A stretch of DNA of 8,119 bases from NCBI GenBank assembly GCA_012517635.1, contig JAAYUP010000172.1, positions 1 through 8,119 of the forward strand, written 5' to 3'. The notes under the pieces are model-generated. The model was not told the origin of the DNA, ran no database searches, and was given only the letters and a program-made list of their open reading frames with translations. Shown piece after piece: positions 1-7,972 of this stretch. Numbering within the stretch: the first letter of the stretch is position 1; each line of letters opens with the position of its first letter. Source of the stretch: Candidatus Atribacter alterifermentans. GTDB taxonomy: Bacteria; Atribacterota; Atribacteria; Atribacterales; Atribacteraceae. Position numbers and translations under genes: made by a program.

Positions 1-6
1 CATAAA

Positions 7-60
7 GGTCTATCCTGAAAATATCATTAAATGAATTCCCCCATTGATGGGGGTGTGCCT
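7..60. repeat. Left copy of the operon-flanking repeat block
   Basis: The block begins GGTCTATCCT, continues GAAAATATCAT and AAATGAATTCCC, then forms a GC hairpin (CCCCCA, loop TTGA, TGGGGG at 38-53) and ends GTGTGCCT. The same elements in the same order and orientation occur at 7799-7910 upstream of argC, where the hairpin part is longer. Both copies are followed directly by a GTCATCCTGAG repeat unit. This is a non-coding interspersed repeat. Its function is unknown. The copy and its order are seen directly; calling it a genome-wide family is inference. Confidence 0.7.
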
Positions 61-67
61 TTCATCT

Positions 68-106
68 GTCATCCTGAGCGGTGCTTTTCCGCGTGAGGAT
101 CTCATC
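68..106 (+). repeat. Short hairpin repeat, unit A (forward)
   Basis: The unit starts GTCATCCTGAG and ends GTGAGGATCTCATC. The outer stem ATCCT (71-75) pairs with AGGAT (96-100). The inner stem GCGG (78-81) pairs with CCGC (89-92). The strands between the two stems are GA on one side and GTG on the other. It shares this layout, with different stem bases, with units at 7917, 7973 and 8048. It is followed by CTCATCTTTTC, exactly as the unit at 7973 is. Confidence 0.75.
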
Positions 107-134
107 TTTTCACTATTTTTTAAAAAAATTTCTC

Positions 135-171
135 AATGAGATTGCCACGTCACTCCGTTCCTTGCAATGAC
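135..171 (-). repeat. Short hairpin repeat, unit A' (inverted, ATTGC type)
   Basis: Read on the minus strand it begins GTCATTGCAAGG and ends GTGGCAATCTCATT. The outer stem is ATTGC/GCAAT (141-145 with 164-168) instead of ATCCT/AGGAT, so both arms have changed together. The inner stem is weak. It faces unit A across 28 bases of A/T-rich sequence, making a forward-inverted pair. From memory, elements with this ATTGC...GCAATCTC layout recur in many unrelated bacterial genomes. No search was possible here. Confidence 0.65.
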
Positions 172-179
172 GGAGCAAG

Positions 180-226
180 AAAAAATTCAAATCCCCATAC
201 ATCACCCTTTACGAAAGGGGGAATTT
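180..226 (-). terminator. Probable intrinsic terminator of the arg operon after argH
   Basis: On the minus strand, about 55 bases after the argH stop, a hairpin CCCTTT-CGT-AAAGGG (205-219) is nested between AAATTCC and GGGGATTT arms. A T-run (A180-A185 on the plus strand) follows shortly after. The outer arm competes with the inner one for the same G/C bases, so the exact fold is uncertain. This is the right place for the 3' end of the operon transcript. The C-rich arms also resemble repeat material, so it may be a repeat copy acting as a terminator. Confidence 0.5.
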
Positions 227-280
227 AGTCTCTAAATAGGTTTTTTATTTTCTCATTTGGTATTTTTAAGGGGATATGCC

Positions 281-1720
281 CTACTCTCCTTTAAGTAATA
301 ATTCATATTTACTATGCCATTCTTTTTCTAATCGAGTATTATAATCCGTCCACTGATCTAAAAGCTTTTGAGCGATATCAATTTGTTTTTTTACTTCCTG
401 GAGAGAAGTGCTTCCCTCTGATTGTTTTCGGTTAATTGATTGTTTTTCGTCTAGAACTATCATAACCTCCCGATCAATACAATCAATATATCCTTCCAAT
501 TCTTCATAATTTAGGTCGTGCAAGTTTTTATCATGAGAAGCCAGCTCACGCACTATTGACCCCACCATTTCATGAGCTTTCCGGAAAGGAATTCCTTTAC
601 CAACTAAATATTCACAAAGGTCAGTAGAAGTAAGAAATCCATTTTTTAAAGCTTCTTCCATTTTTTCTGGATTGGGTTGGATATTATTCATTAAGCGAGC
701 AGCAATATGAAAGGTTTTTTCGCATTCACGAATGGCTCTGAACAAGGGCGGTTTATCCTGTTGTAAATCACGATTATAGGTCAAAGGAAGTCCTTTCAAG
801 GTTACCGCTAAACTGATCCAGGATGCCACAATTTCACCAGTTTTCCCCCTAATGAGTTCAGCGATATCGGGATTTTTTTTCTGAGGCATGATACTTGAAC
901 CAGTTGTAAAAGCATCATCTATAATAATAAATTGAAAACTTGGTGAACTCCAAAGTACTATTTCCTCACCAAAACGGCTTAAATGAATAAATTCAATCGA
1001 TAACGCACTAAGAATTTCAAGAATATAATCTCTGTCAGCAACCACATCCATGCTGTTCAACTGAACCGAAGGAAACGCCAGTAGGTCAGCTACAAATTTT
1101 CGGTCAATTGGAATCGAAGTCCCAGCCAACGCCCCCGCCCCTAAGGGCAATTGATTCAGACGGGTGAGAGCATCTTGTAATCTCTCTGCATCTCTTTGTA
1201 ACATAAAGAAATAAGCCAAAAGATGATGAGCAAATAAAACCGGCTGTGCAGGTTGGAGATGGGTATATCCGGGCATTACCAAAGACGGGTATTTTTGAGC
1301 CAATGTCAGCAATGCTTTTTGAAGGTTGTTAATGCCTCGAATGAGGTGAATGATTTTTTCCCTTAGAAATAAGCGTTCATCAAGAACAATCTGATCATTA
1401 CGGCTTCTTGCAGTGTGTAGCTTTTCCGCCGGTTCTCCAATTATCTGTTTCAAATTCATTTCTACAGCGCTATGGATATCTTCATATATACTAAGATCGA
1501 TTTGATTTTTTTCTATACTTTGTAACAATTGAACAAGACCGAGCTGGATCTGTTGAGCTTCAGATTGGTTTAATATTTTAATTTTTTGAAGCATTTTCCC
1601 ATGGGCAAGACTACCAATAATATCAAACCAGTAAAGTTGTTGGTCTTCATTGATTGAAGTTGAGAATTCAGCTACTTCTTGGTCTAAATTCTTGCTCATT
1701 CGGCTTCCCCACAAGCGCAT
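281..1720 (-). CDS. argH: Argininosuccinate lyase
   Basis: This cytosolic enzyme cleaves argininosuccinate to arginine and fumarate, the last step of arginine synthesis. It has 479 residues, slightly longer than the usual 455-470, and belongs to the fumarase/aspartase superfamily. Visible motifs are HTARSRNDQ (102-110), GYTHLQPAQP (151-160, with the conserved His154), GAGALAGTSIPIDR (194-207), and the signature GSSIMPQKKNPD (274-285), whose serines include the catalytic base. TSTDLCEYLVGKG (364-376) marks the C-terminal domain. The first ATG is preferred over the ATG at residue 8 because a GGTGA site lies 6 bases upstream. It also keeps the N-terminal LWGSR, equivalent to the family's LWGGRF. 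It lies 287 bases after argG, behind a terminator-like hairpin, so it may be transcribed partly on its own. The stop codon is TAG. Confidence 0.97.
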   Translation of the reverse strand: MRLWGSRMSKNLDQEVAEFSTSINEDQQLYWFDIIGSLAHGKMLQKIKILNQSEAQQIQLGLVQLLQSIEKNQIDLSIYEDIHSAVEMNLKQIIGEPAEKLHTARSRNDQIVLDERLFLREKIIHLIRGINNLQKALLTLAQKYPSLVMPGYTHLQPAQPVLFAHHLLAYFFMLQRDAERLQDALTRLNQLPLGAGALAGTSIPIDRKFVADLLAFPSVQLNSMDVVADRDYILEILSALSIEFIHLSRFGEEIVLWSSPSFQFIIIDDAFTTGSSIMPQKKNPDIAELIRGKTGEIVASWISLAVTLKGLPLTYNRDLQQDKPPLFRAIRECEKTFHIAARLMNNIQPNPEKMEEALKNGFLTSTDLCEYLVGKGIPFRKAHEMVGSIVRELASHDKNLHDLNYEELEGYIDCIDREVMIVLDEKQSINRKQSEGSTSLQEVKKQIDIAQKLLDQWTDYNTRLEKEWHSKYELLLKGE

Positions 1721-2007
1721 TTTTAATCACCAACTTAGAATATTTCGATACTTGTCATATTTCCAAACATTGTGAACAACAGAATTCATAAAACTTAAAG
1801 ATTACAATATTTTACTATAATATATAAAAATAGAGGGCACAATCAACTCGCACCCCCTATTTTTTTACAGGTTTATTGCCCAAGGCTTAATTTATGAAGC
1901 CCCATTATTTATCTCGATAGTTCTGTGCTACGATCTCACCATGGTTGAAAAGATATTTTTGGCTATATAATACCCTTCCAAAGGAATGAAGTAACTGATT
2001 CCTGTCT
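1721..2007. other. argG-argH intergenic region
   Basis: This is the longest gap inside the cluster, and no credible gene was found in it. On the minus strand, after argG, it holds a small inverted repeat GGAAT/ATTCC (1983-2002), then GGCTT/AAGCC (1884-1901), then a strong terminator-like hairpin at 1831-1859. About 100 bases of A/T-rich sequence precede argH. I could not find a convincing -35/-10 pair for argH. The best -35-like element, TTCACA, has no -10 at normal spacing. Confidence 0.6.
1826..1866. terminator. Bidirectional intrinsic terminator-like hairpin between argG and argH
   Basis: Arms TAGAGGGCAC (1831-1840) and GCACCCCCTA (1850-1859) enclose a 9-base loop. In minus-strand RNA they pair along their full 10 bases, allowing three G-U wobbles. 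The hairpin is flanked by A5 on the left and T7 on the right. A U-run therefore follows it in either direction of transcription, although for the minus strand the run is only UUUUU followed by AUAUA. It lies about 150 bases past the argG stop. It could end or attenuate the argC-to-argG transcript before argH. Confidence 0.6.
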
Positions 2008-3216
2008 TTATTGATTAGTTTTTTTCCGAGCAATAGCATCAATTTTAGTCGGAAGCCCCCAGAGCTTAATAAACCCTTCCGCAGATGCATGATCAAAACG
2101 ATCACCTTTATCATAAGTTGCTAAAGCAAAATCGTATAAAGAGTTTTCGGATTTTCTTTCAGTAATCTGCATGCTCCCTTTATAGAGCTTTAGACGAATC
2201 GATCCGCTCGCCCTTTCAGCAATTTTTTGCATAAAAGCATCCAAAGCTTCTCGAAGGGGAGAGAACCATAAGCCTTCATAAACCATTAAAGAATACTTAT
2301 CTTCTAAAATCGATTTAAAATGAGTTACCTCTCGAGGCATAACTAAATTTTCTAAATCTTTATATGCTTCGTGAAGAAGAAGCGCAGCTGGACATTCATA
2401 AATTTCACGAGATTTTATTCCTACCAAGCGGTTTTCAACATGATCTATTCTTCCAAAACCATGAGTTCCTCCAAGAGTATTTAATTCTTCGACTATATTA
2501 ACCAGTGAATAAAATTGTCCTTTTAGTAACTTGGGTACTCCATTTTCAAAACCAATTTCAACGGTTACTGCTTCATCAGGCGCTTTTTCTGGTGAACAAG
2601 TCCACTGGTAAATATCTTCAGGGGGTTCAGCCCAAGGGTCTTCTAACACACCACATTCAATGCTTCGACCCCATATATTCACATCAACACTATAAGGGCT
2701 ATCAACTGTTACGGGGACTGGTATTCCATTCGCATGAGCCCATTCAATTTCTTCATCGCGAGTCCAACCCCATATCCGAGCTGGAGCAATCATCTGTAAG
2801 TCAGGGTTCAAAGCTGCCACCGATACTTCGATTCTAACCTGATCATTACCTTTTCCCGTGCAACCATGCGCAATATGAGTTGCTCCTTTTTCTTCAGCTA
2901 CCTGAACCAGATATTTTGCAATCAACGGCCTTGATAATGCTGTTGCCAAGGGATAACGTTTTTCATAAATAGCACCCGCCCATAAAGCTGGTAATACATA
3001 ATTACTAAGAAATTCTTCTCTGACGTCAAAAACAAAGGCTTCTTTAGCTCCGATGCTCAGAGCTTTCTTTTGAACTCCTTCTAGGTCTTTTCCTTGCCCT
3101 AAATCTAAGGTTACCGCAAAAACATCGGCATCATATTTTTCCTGAAGCCAGCGTATTGCTACTGAGGTGTCAAGACCTCCAGAATATGCAAGAACTATCT
3201 TTTTTTGTTTACCCAT
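2008..3216 (-). CDS. argG: Argininosuccinate synthase
   Basis: This enzyme joins citrulline and aspartate at the expense of ATP, giving argininosuccinate, AMP and pyrophosphate. It acts as a cytosolic tetramer in known members. The 402 residues match the usual 395-410 of the common short type. The N-terminal ATP pyrophosphatase loop AYSGGLDTS lies at 10-18, and HGCTGKGNDQVR at 117-128 is the second nucleotide/substrate motif. IWGRSIECGVLEDPW (181-195) and GRIDHVENRLVGIKSREIYE (255-274) are the synthetase-domain signatures. The start is secured by an ideal AAGGAGG site (3223-3229) 6 bases upstream, the strongest in the cluster. It follows argD by 79 bases, the position where many relatives carry argF. 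It ends KKTNQ with TAA. Confidence 0.98.
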   Translation of the reverse strand: MGKQKKIVLAYSGGLDTSVAIRWLQEKYDADVFAVTLDLGQGKDLEGVQKKALSIGAKEAFVFDVREEFLSNYVLPALWAGAIYEKRYPLATALSRPLIAKYLVQVAEEKGATHIAHGCTGKGNDQVRIEVSVAALNPDLQMIAPARIWGWTRDEEIEWAHANGIPVPVTVDSPYSVDVNIWGRSIECGVLEDPWAEPPEDIYQWTCSPEKAPDEAVTVEIGFENGVPKLLKGQFYSLVNIVEELNTLGGTHGFGRIDHVENRLVGIKSREIYECPAALLLHEAYKDLENLVMPREVTHFKSILEDKYSLMVYEGLWFSPLREALDAFMQKIAERASGSIRLKLYKGSMQITERKSENSLYDFALATYDKGDRFDHASAEGFIKLWGLPTKIDAIARKKTNQ

Positions 3217-3237
3217 ATTATTCCTCCTTAACCGGAC

Positions 3238-3283
3238 TCGCCATCTTTTCTTTTCACCCTATCAATGCAGAAACACATGGCGA
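3238..3283. repeat. Inverted repeat in the argD-argG gap
   Basis: TCGCCAT (3238-3244) and ATGGCGA (3277-3283) are perfect complements separated by 32 bases. The repeat sits between the argD stop and the argG ribosome binding site. In RNA it would form a hairpin just upstream of the AAGGAGG site without hiding it. There is no U-run, so a terminator is unlikely. A processing, stability or regulatory role is possible but unsupported. Confidence 0.35.
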
Positions 3284-3295
3284 ATAGTCTTTTTC

Positions 3296-4516
3296 TTAGT
3301 CGATACCAGGTACTGTATTGGTAAATTGTATATCTAATAAAACTTCTTCCAAGCTATGTACCATTTGGTTAATTTCTTTTTTTCCAACAATAAGAGGCGG
3401 AAGGAGCCTTAATACGTCATCATTTGCGGCATTAACAATAACCCCTTTTTCTAACATCTTTTCGACGATGAATTTAGCTTTTCCGGGAACTTGCAAACCC
3501 CACATTAACCCCATACCACGAACTTCTTGGATCAAATCACTAAACTTTTTTTGAGTTTGATGCAGTTGTTGTTGTAAATATTCTCCGGTTTCAACAACAT
3601 TCTTCAGGAAATCAGCTTGAGCAATTGTATTAACCACTACTTGGGCAGCTTTAGTGCAAACCGGATTTCCTCCAAAGGTACTTCCTTGATCTCCCTTTCG
3701 AGTTATATTTACTATTTTTTCATTTACCAGAACTGCTCCAATTGGAAGTCCCCCACCTAAACCTTTGGCTAAAGTAACAATATCAGGTTTTACCCCATAG
3801 GTCTCAAAAGCAAAAAACTTACCAGTTCGACCCATTCCGCATTGTACTTCATCAAATATTAGAATAATATCTCGTTCATTGCATACTTCACGAATTTGGT
3901 GAAGAAAAGAAGATTCACTACAGAAAACCCCCCCCTCACCTTGAATCGGCTCCACAATGATTCCACAGGTTTCATCATCAATAACTTTCATGACACTTTC
4001 TATCTGATTCAATTCAGCATAACTCATTCCACCCACCAATGGCTCAAGGTCATGATGAAATTTTTCCTGTGCGGTTGCTGTTAGAGTTAAAAAAGTTCGT
4101 CCATGGAAAGATCGAGAAAAGGTTATAAATTTATAACGGTTTCCATGTATTCTTCTTCCATAGAAACGAGCCATTTTTAAAGCTATTTCATTGGCTTCAG
4201 CACCGCTATTATTAAAAAACACCCGATCAAATCCGGATATACGAGTCAAATCTTTCGCTAATTGAGTTTGAGGAAGAGTATAATAGAGATTGGAAGCATG
4301 AATGAGTTCCTGAGCTTGCTCAATAATAGCCTGAATCAAGGGTTGATACCCATAGCCTAAAAGATTGACAGCAATTCCAGCAACAAAATCCAAATATGAT
4401 TTCCCTTCCGGATCATATACCAAACATCCCTTACCGGTTTTTATCACAATTGGAAGCCGAGAATAAGTTGCCAACATGTTTTCATTTTCCATTTGAATAA
4501 TTTGCTCGCTATTCAT
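3296..4516 (-). CDS. argD: Acetylornithine aminotransferase
   Basis: This PLP-dependent class III aminotransferase converts N-acetylglutamate semialdehyde plus glutamate to N-acetylornithine plus 2-oxoglutarate. Relatives may also serve lysine synthesis. It has 406 residues, typical of the family. NNSGAEANE (102-110) binds the PLP phosphate, SFHGRT (136-141) is the aromatic-stacking region, and FDEVQCGMGRTG (221-232) holds the PLP-pyridine aspartate (Asp222). TLAKGLGGGLPIGA (248-261) holds the Schiff-base lysine Lys251, and GSTFGGNP is at 278-285. One oddity is that the usual GHxHP after AVNLL reads GYGYQP (54-59). The first ATG has an AGGTGA site close upstream. Because the cluster is otherwise for arginine, ArgD is preferred over GabT, RocD or AstC. 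It lies 149 bases after argB. Confidence 0.95.
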   Translation of the reverse strand: MNSEQIIQMENENMLATYSRLPIVIKTGKGCLVYDPEGKSYLDFVAGIAVNLLGYGYQPLIQAIIEQAQELIHASNLYYTLPQTQLAKDLTRISGFDRVFFNNSGAEANEIALKMARFYGRRIHGNRYKFITFSRSFHGRTFLTLTATAQEKFHHDLEPLVGGMSYAELNQIESVMKVIDDETCGIIVEPIQGEGGVFCSESSFLHQIREVCNERDIILIFDEVQCGMGRTGKFFAFETYGVKPDIVTLAKGLGGGLPIGAVLVNEKIVNITRKGDQGSTFGGNPVCTKAAQVVVNTIAQADFLKNVVETGEYLQQQLHQTQKKFSDLIQEVRGMGLMWGLQVPGKAKFIVEKMLEKGVIVNAANDDVLRLLPPLIVGKKEINQMVHSLEEVLLDIQFTNTVPGID

Positions 4517-4665
4517 ATTTCACCTTTTTTTAATCATTTTATACTTGCTTCGATAAATCGAGTAATGAGCTGAACCCTTTTAACCATGGCATAATTCATT
4601 TTCCCAGTTCCGTAGCTCAACAAGTTTCTTTTTATCACCACTCACTTCAAACTGATTATCATTTT
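4517..4665 (-). promoter_or_regulatory. argB-argD intergenic region with inverted repeats
   Basis: The gap holds two inverted repeats. The first is GAGCTGAAC (4567-4575) with GTTC-CGT-AGCTC (4607-4618), a stem with a 3-base bulge. The second is TCGAT-AA-ATCGA (4550-4561). On the minus strand a TATAAA lies 22-27 bases before the argD start. A weak TTGAGC with AATTAT at 18-base spacing lies further upstream. A 21-codon ORF (4534-4599) also sits here, with only a GGGAAA upstream. An internal promoter or structured leader for argD is possible but not demonstrated. Confidence 0.35.
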
Positions 4666-5463
4666 TTATCTTGTTACCCGAGTTCCTGGAATGGACTTCC
4701 CCTCTAAGAGTTGATCAAGTAATTCCAATGAAGCACCTCCAGCAATGAAGACTTCTTCAACCCCCCCTTGAAGAACGGTTTGAATCATTTGCAACTTAGG
4801 AATCATACCCCCGGCCACAATACCTTTTTGAAAAAGCAAAGGAATATCACTCGCTGAAAGGTCCCGAATCAAACTATCGGGATTCAGTGGATCGAGAAGA
4901 ACTCCAGGAACATCAGTAAAAAGAAGGAGTTTTTCAGCTCGTAGAGCAATAGCCAGTTGAGACGCTGCCCAATCAGCATTCACATTTAAACTCTTTCCAT
5001 CACTATCACCGGATATAGGAGAAACAACAGGTAAAATCCGATTTCCCCATAAAGTTTCAATGAGTTGTGGATTCACCTGAATAATGTCTCCAACCCAGCC
5101 AATATCAATAAATTGACCTTCATGTTCAATGGTGTGTTTTTTTGCTAAGAAAAGACCGGCATCTCTTCCACTGATTCCACAAGCAGCAATTCCATGTTGA
5201 ACAAGCATACCCACTAAGGTTTTATTCAACAATCCACTCAACACCATCTCGGTAATATCCATAACTTCTTGATCGGTAACTCTTAGCCCTTGAACAAAGC
5301 TTGGTTTTTTTCCCATTCTTTCCATAAAATCGTTTATTTGAGGTCCACCGCCGTGTATTAAAACTAACTGAGCCCCTTTTTGCCACAAATCTACCAATGG
5401 TTTCAGAAAAGTAGTTTTATTGGGGTTAATATTTTTTCCGCTCAACTTTAAGACAACTTTCAT
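4666..5463 (-). CDS. argB: Acetylglutamate kinase
   Basis: This enzyme phosphorylates N-acetylglutamate to N-acetylglutamyl phosphate, the second step of the pathway, and belongs to the amino acid kinase fold. Starting at MKVVLKLSGK it has 265 residues. Visible motifs are KLSGK (6-10), the acetylglutamate/phosphate glycine loop HGGGPQIN (37-44), GLRVTD (59-64), GISGRDAG (96-103), NVNADWAA (160-167), LLLFTDVPGVL (179-189) and GMIPKLQ (219-225) with the active-site Lys223. The start six codons upstream (5481) was rejected because it has no ribosome binding site, whereas GGGGTGA sits 5 bases before this ATG. The protein lacks the long N-terminal helix of arginine-inhibited hexameric kinases and has a short C-terminus, so it resembles the dimeric E. 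coli type. It lies 28 bases after argJ. Confidence 0.96.
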   Translation of the reverse strand: MKVVLKLSGKNINPNKTTFLKPLVDLWQKGAQLVLIHGGGPQINDFMERMGKKPSFVQGLRVTDQEVMDITEMVLSGLLNKTLVGMLVQHGIAACGISGRDAGLFLAKKHTIEHEGQFIDIGWVGDIIQVNPQLIETLWGNRILPVVSPISGDSDGKSLNVNADWAASQLAIALRAEKLLLFTDVPGVLLDPLNPDSLIRDLSASDIPLLFQKGIVAGGMIPKLQMIQTVLQGGVEEVFIAGGASLELLDQLLEGKSIPGTRVTR

Positions 5464-5468
5464 AAGAA

Positions 5469-5475
5469 TCACCCC
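5469..5475 (-). promoter_or_regulatory. argB ribosome binding site that decides the start
   Basis: GGGGTGA lies 5 bases before the ATG at 5461-5463. It falls inside the longer in-frame reading that would start at 5481, a start with only A/T-rich sequence before it. This places the start at 5463. Confidence 0.85.
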
Positions 5476-5491
5476 ATCCATTTAAATAAAA

Positions 5492-6712
5492 TTAACTATA
5501 ATGACTGTTGATCTTTACATAATCATAAGAAAAATCACATGTCCAAACATTAAAACTGGCATCTCCTAAACCTAAATCGATCAGAATCTCCAATTCTTTG
5601 TTTTGAACAACCGACCGTAATTCATTCCGAGTCATTTTTTGAGTACCGATACCTCCTTCAACAAAAGGAACACCATTAATTGCGATATTAATTTTTTCAG
5701 GTTGAATTGAAATGCTACTCCGACCAACTGCTGCCATAATTCGTCCCCAATTTGGATCTTCACCAAAGAGAGCAGTTTTAACGAGAGGTGATTCAGCTAC
5801 TGTGAACGCTACTGTTCGAGCTTCCGATTCATTTTTTGCTTTTTGGATAATAACATTGATGAATTTAGTCGCTCCCTCTCCATCTCGAGCAATGTCCTTA
5901 GCCAAATCCTGACATACTCGATCAAGAGCTTTCTGAAAAACCATAAAATCAGGATGATTGTCACCAATCACTGCTTTTCCTCTTTTTCCATTAGCCAATA
6001 ATAAAACCATATCATTCGTACTCGTATCACCATCAACTGTAACCCGGTTAAAACTCTTATCTACTGCACTTTTTAGGGCTTTTTGTAAGCTTTTCGGATC
6101 AATGGCAGCATCAGTTAAGATAAAACCGAGCATGGTTGCCATATTTGGTTTTATCATTCCTGAACCCTTTGCAATTCCTGCTAAATGGACTTCTTGATTA
6201 TCAAGAAAAAAAGTAACGGCTTTTTCTTTTAGAAAAGTGTCAGTCGTCATAATTGCTCGAGCTGTATCATAGCTTGATGGATGATGAGGATAAAACTCTC
6301 GAGCTTTTTTGATACCAATTTCGATTTTATCTAAAGGAAGAAAGTCACCAATCACGCCAGTAGAAGCGACTGCAACCAAAGAAGGATCCTCGATATTAAA
6401 TTCTCGGGCTGCTATTTGAGACATCATTTTCGCATCATTGACACCTCTTAATCCGGTACAGGCATTCGCAACACCACTATTCACTACCACCAATTGAAAA
6501 TGATGGTTTTTCTCCAAATTCATTCGGGTTAGCTCAACAGGAGCAGCGCAAACCCGATTGGTCGTAAAAACCGCAGCGGCGGCTGCTGGAATCTCAGAAA
6601 AAATTATTGCTAAATCATTATTTGATTTCTTTATTCCACAATGCACTCCCCGGGTAAAAAACCCTTCGACAATATCCAAACTTCCAGATTGTTGAATCAT
6701 TTCCTTGTCCAC
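5492..6712 (-). CDS. argJ: Glutamate N-acetyltransferase (ornithine acetyltransferase)
   Basis: ArgJ moves the acetyl group from N-acetylornithine to glutamate, which makes the pathway cyclic. Many members also use acetyl-CoA (EC 2.3.1.1), and the absence of argA nearby fits that, but the sequence alone does not prove it. The 406-residue precursor cleaves itself into two chains at MAT|MLGF-type sites. Here KGSGMIKPNMATMLGF spans 182-197, giving Ala192/Thr193 with Thr193 as nucleophile. ASTGVIG (116-122) is the oxyanion region. VDGDTSTND (226-234) and LFGEDPNWGRIMAAVG (315-330) are further signatures. FTTNRVCAAPV is at 49-59. The start is GTG, chosen because AGGGGG lies 8 bases upstream; the ATG at residue 5 is too far from it. 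It follows argC by 12 bases, with likely coupled translation. Confidence 0.97.
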   Translation of the reverse strand: MDKEMIQQSGSLDIVEGFFTRGVHCGIKKSNNDLAIIFSEIPAAAAAVFTTNRVCAAPVELTRMNLEKNHHFQLVVVNSGVANACTGLRGVNDAKMMSQIAAREFNIEDPSLVAVASTGVIGDFLPLDKIEIGIKKAREFYPHHPSSYDTARAIMTTDTFLKEKAVTFFLDNQEVHLAGIAKGSGMIKPNMATMLGFILTDAAIDPKSLQKALKSAVDKSFNRVTVDGDTSTNDMVLLLANGKRGKAVIGDNHPDFMVFQKALDRVCQDLAKDIARDGEGATKFINVIIQKAKNESEARTVAFTVAESPLVKTALFGEDPNWGRIMAAVGRSSISIQPEKINIAINGVPFVEGGIGTQKMTRNELRSVVQNKELEILIDLGLGDASFNVWTCDFSYDYVKINSHYS

Positions 6713-6720
6713 TATAGATA

Positions 6721-6726
6721 CCCCCT
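6721..6726 (-). promoter_or_regulatory. argJ ribosome binding site overlapping the argC stop
   Basis: On the minus strand the argC stop TAG runs straight into GGGGG, giving AGGGGG 8 bases before the argJ GTG. Ribosomes finishing argC would sit on this site, which favours translational coupling and supports the GTG start. Confidence 0.8.
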
Positions 6727-7756
6727 ATGGATAGAGCACTGAACTCGGTAATCCAATTCGCTCGTCGATTCCAAATAAGATATTCATATTTTGAACCGCT
6801 TGGCCAGACGCTCCCTTGGTAAGGTTATCGATGGCCGATACAATGACAAAATGTTTTTTATCAATTTTTTTTAAACCGATATCACAGAAATTTGAACCTA
6901 ATACCCACTTTAATTCTGGAAATTGACCAATGGGATAAACCCTTATCCACGGTTCATTTTGGTAAAAGTTTTCAATGATATTCCACATTTCTTCCTCTGA
7001 AATTGACGGATCTGCTTGAATATATATGGTACTCAGTATCCCTCTCTTAATAGGTAGGAGATGAGGGGTAAAAATGACATCAACTAAATCACCGAAAGCG
7101 TTGGAAAGTTGTTCTTGTATTTCCGGTTGATGACGGTGTTCACCAATCTTATAGGCTTTAAAATTCCCATCAACTTCACAAAAATGGGTCATTTCGGTTG
7201 GTTTTTTTCCTGCTCCTGTTACTCCCGATTTACTGTCAGCAATAATCTCAGGTTGGATAATTCGATCTTTTAATAAAGGATAAAGAGGAATGATAATTGA
7301 AGTTGGATAGCATCCAGGATTCGCGATAATCTGAGCAGATTTTATTTTTTGCCGGTAAATTTCGGGTATTCCATAGACAGCTTCTTGAACAATTGTAGGA
7401 AGCTTATGATGTAAACCATAACACTTTTCATAAATCTCAAGATTCTGAATACGAAAATCCGCCCCCAGATCGATGACCTTGGCATGGGGAAGAATACCTG
7501 GAATATAATCCATCGAAACACCATGGGGTAATCCTAAAAAAACTACATCAACTTCTCGAGCCATTTTCTCCATGTCTGGTTTTTTAAAAACCATACAAGC
7601 ACGCCCCTGCCATGCTGGACAATAATTATTAAGTGCTATTCCCGAATGGCTATCACTTGTTACCCAAATGATTTCAACTTCGGGGTGATGAGAGCAAATA
7701 CGTAACAATTCAAGACCGGTATAACCCGTTGCACCTGCTATTCCCACCCGAATCAT
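6725..7756 (-). CDS. argC: N-acetyl-gamma-glutamyl-phosphate reductase
   Basis: This enzyme reduces N-acetylglutamyl phosphate to the semialdehyde with NADPH, the third step of arginine synthesis. It has 343 residues, typical of the long bacterial ArgC form. GIAGATGYTGLELL (5-18) is the NADP-binding Rossmann loop. LGLPHG is at 74-79 and IDLGADFR at 95-102. NPGCYPT (146-152) holds the catalytic Cys149, SGVTGAGK is at 177-184, and GEHRHQPEI (205-213) carries the catalytic histidine. KGASGQAVQNMN (314-325) closes the family pattern. The ATG start has AAGGGG 9 bases upstream. It is the first gene of the cluster, with about 40 bases between it and the repeat mosaic. LysY and aspartate-semialdehyde dehydrogenase relatives are less likely given the argJ-argB neighbours. 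Confidence 0.98.
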   Translation of the reverse strand: MIRVGIAGATGYTGLELLRICSHHPEVEIIWVTSDSHSGIALNNYCPAWQGRACMVFKKPDMEKMAREVDVVFLGLPHGVSMDYIPGILPHAKVIDLGADFRIQNLEIYEKCYGLHHKLPTIVQEAVYGIPEIYRQKIKSAQIIANPGCYPTSIIIPLYPLLKDRIIQPEIIADSKSGVTGAGKKPTEMTHFCEVDGNFKAYKIGEHRHQPEIQEQLSNAFGDLVDVIFTPHLLPIKRGILSTIYIQADPSISEEEMWNIIENFYQNEPWIRVYPIGQFPELKWVLGSNFCDIGLKKIDKKHFVIVSAIDNLTKGASGQAVQNMNILFGIDERIGLPSSVLYP

Positions 7757-7798
7757 TTTATTTATCCCCTTTTTAAATGAATTGTCATTTTCCTTAAT
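7757..7798 (-). promoter_or_regulatory. argC leader with ribosome binding site and small inverted repeat
   Basis: AAGGGG (7766-7771) is the argC ribosome binding site. Just upstream is a perfect inverted repeat AATGA-ATTG-TCATT (7776-7789), a possible operator. I could not find a convincing -35/-10 pair. The best candidate is TTGATG (minus strand, 7822-7827), which lies inside the repeat block and has only a GATAAA at a short 15-base spacing. The operon promoter may therefore overlap the repeat or lie beyond the window. Confidence 0.4.
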
Positions 7799-7910
7799 GG
7801 TTTATCCTAAGCTGAAAATACCATCAAATGAATTCCCACTCAATGGGAGAATTCATTCAACCATTCCCCTCCGGGGAGGGGTGCCGCTTTCGCGGCGGGG
7901 AGGGTGCCTT
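7799..7910. repeat. Right copy of the operon-flanking repeat block
   Basis: The block starts GGTTTATCCT, then GAAAATACCATC and AAATGAATTCCC, matching positions 7-40. Here AATGAATTC (7827-7835) also pairs with GAATTCATT (7849-7857), an extra arm missing on the left. A GC-rich part follows with two hairpins, CCCCTCC/GGAGGGG (7866-7881) and GCCGC-TTTC-GCGGC (7883-7896), ending GGGTGCCTT as the left copy ends GGGTGTGCCT. It lies upstream of argC, so a promoter or regulatory role cannot be excluded. Confidence 0.7.
7827..7844. promoter_or_regulatory. Weak ARG-box-like palindrome
   Basis: TGAAT-TCCC-ACTCA (7829-7842) matches the ArgR/AhrC box TGAAT-wwww-ATTCA at 9 of the 10 half-site bases and with correct spacing, about 75-90 bases before argC. 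The centre is C-rich instead of A/T. The site lies inside a repeat whose left copy lacks the second half-site. It is possibly coincidental. Confidence 0.2.
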
Positions 7911-7916
7911 TTGTCC

Positions 7917-7959
7917 GTCATCCTGAGGCTTCGCTTTCTGAAACCGTGAGGATCTCATC
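7917..7959 (+). repeat. Short hairpin repeat, unit B (forward)
   Basis: The outer stem ATCCT (7920-7924) pairs with AGGAT (7949-7953). The inner stem GGCTTC pairs with GAAACC apart from one C-A mismatch. The GA and GTG joining segments and the terminal CTCATC match units A and C. It is separated from unit C by 13 bases, in tandem. Confidence 0.75.
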
Positions 7960-7972
7960 TGATGCTGCGCCC